A DNA stretch of 5,757 nucleotides, taken from NCBI GenBank assembly GCA_016938515.1, contig JAFGUM010000137.1, positions 1 through 5,757 of the forward strand, written 5' to 3'. How positions within the stretch are numbered: the first letter of the stretch is position 1; each line of letters opens with the position of its first letter. Position numbers and translations under genes: made by a program. Below, piece after piece: positions 5,170 through 5,757 of this stretch. The notes below the pieces were generated by a model, which saw only the letters and a program-made list of their open reading frames with translations, made no database searches and was not told the origin of the DNA. The DNA comes from Spirochaetales bacterium. GTDB lineage: Bacteria; Spirochaetota; Spirochaetia; Treponematales; UBA12059.

Positions 5170-5757
5170 TCATACAGTTTCGCCACCTGATCCGTCCCCC
5201 CCGTCTTCTGGCTCTGGATGCGCTATGTCGTTGTCCTTCATCGCCCTTCTCCTCGTTTTCCCGTACGTTTTGCCGAACAGGTCCACCGCGGTAAAGAACA
5301 GCGTGAGCAGGATGGGGCCGAGAAGCACACCGTTAAAGCCGAAGAAGTCTATGCCACCGATGATGGCGATGAAAATAAGCAGTGGGTGCAGCTTGATTCG
5401 CGCGTGGAGCAAAAAGGGCCGTATGAAGTTGTCCAGGCTCGAAATGAACACGACGCAGAGTACCAGCAGCAGAAGAGCCCTGCCCGGGTTGTCTCCCATG
5501 AAGGTGACGGCGACGAGAGGCACCCATACCAGTCCCGTGCCGACGAGCGGGATGAGGCTCGCGATGCCGGTAAGAATCGCCAGCGGAAGCGGCGCTGGAA
5601 CCCCCATGATCCAGTAGACCAGGAACCCCATGGCTCCCTGGAACGCTGCCATCAGGATGTAGCCGATGGCAAGATCCTTGCCTGTATCGCGGAATTTACG
5701 CATGAACCTGATCGTATACGCGTTTCGCAGCGGAATGGCGTCTATCAGCGTCATCAA
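5170..5757 (-). CDS. AI-2E family (PerM-like) membrane protein, C-terminal part
   Basis: The gene runs off the right end of the window, so only its last 195 codons are seen. Family members are usually about 350 residues, so roughly the first 150 are missing, and the apparent start at the edge (TTG-ATG) is probably internal. Hydrophobic segments lie at about 33-51, 57-86, 94-109, 124-137 and 143-162. Family hallmarks are IASLIPLVG (65-73), SLDNFIRPFLL (107-117), LHPLL (123-127) and the GG…FG…GVLLGP pattern (134-148). The tail (163-195) starts basic and ends acidic and Gly-rich. Members of this family are inner-membrane proteins; some export autoinducer-2 (TqsA) and others act as sodium/proton antiporters, so the substrate cannot be assigned. 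It ends 37 bp from the convergent HD-GYP gene. Confidence 0.9.
   Translation of the reverse strand: MMTLIDAIPLRNAYTIRFMRKFRDTGKDLAIGYILMAAFQGAMGFLVYWIMGVPAPLPLAILTGIASLIPLVGTGLVWVPLVAVTFMGDNPGRALLLLVLCVVFISSLDNFIRPFLLHARIKLHPLLIFIAIIGGIDFFGFNGVLLGPILLTLFFTAVDLFGKTYGKTRRRAMKDNDIAHPEPEDGGDGSGGETV

Overview
The window looks like chromosomal DNA of a spirochaete (Treponema/Spirochaeta type), moderately GC-rich. The best evidence is a 262-residue PilZ protein whose length, two-domain layout and RxxxR position match the spirochaete c-di-GMP receptor PlzA. A GAF–HD-GYP protein with a long insert after GYP, and a DEAD-box helicase with a DbpA-type RNA-binding domain, are also compatible. This assignment comes from protein character alone; there is no rRNA or other marker gene here.

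Layout. Positions 1-175 are non-coding and hold a row of inverted repeats, two of them long and nearly perfect. A 64-residue protein of unknown function lies on the minus strand (180-374). A 237-bp divergent spacer follows, with a GC-rich structured segment and a candidate promoter for the plus-strand DEAD-box RNA helicase (612-2384). The helicase converges, with a 25-bp gap, on a minus-strand pair read in the order gamma-carbonic anhydrase (3770-3243), then PilZ/PlzA-like receptor (3198-2410); this is probably one operon. Transcribed away from that pair is the GAF–HD-GYP c-di-GMP phosphodiesterase (3900-5132). The spacer between them carries two good sigma70-type promoters back to back, and a perfect inverted repeat overlaps the phosphodiesterase -35 box. 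At the right edge is the C-terminal half of an AI-2E family (PerM-like) membrane protein on the minus strand (5170-5757), cut by the window end.

How the genes may work together. The clearest theme is c-di-GMP: a predicted degrading enzyme (HD-GYP, with every metal ligand present) lies next to and divergent from a predicted c-di-GMP receptor (PilZ, with both binding motifs present). Sharing one control region would let enzyme and effector be co-regulated. The carbonic anhydrase leading the receptor operon is intact by its motifs, but a functional link to signalling is conjecture. The helicase and the AI-2E protein look like ordinary neighbours.

I see no phage, transposase, CRISPR array, tRNA or rRNA. 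The least explained parts are the hairpin cluster at the left edge, the small protein beside it, and the inverted repeat over the phosphodiesterase promoter.
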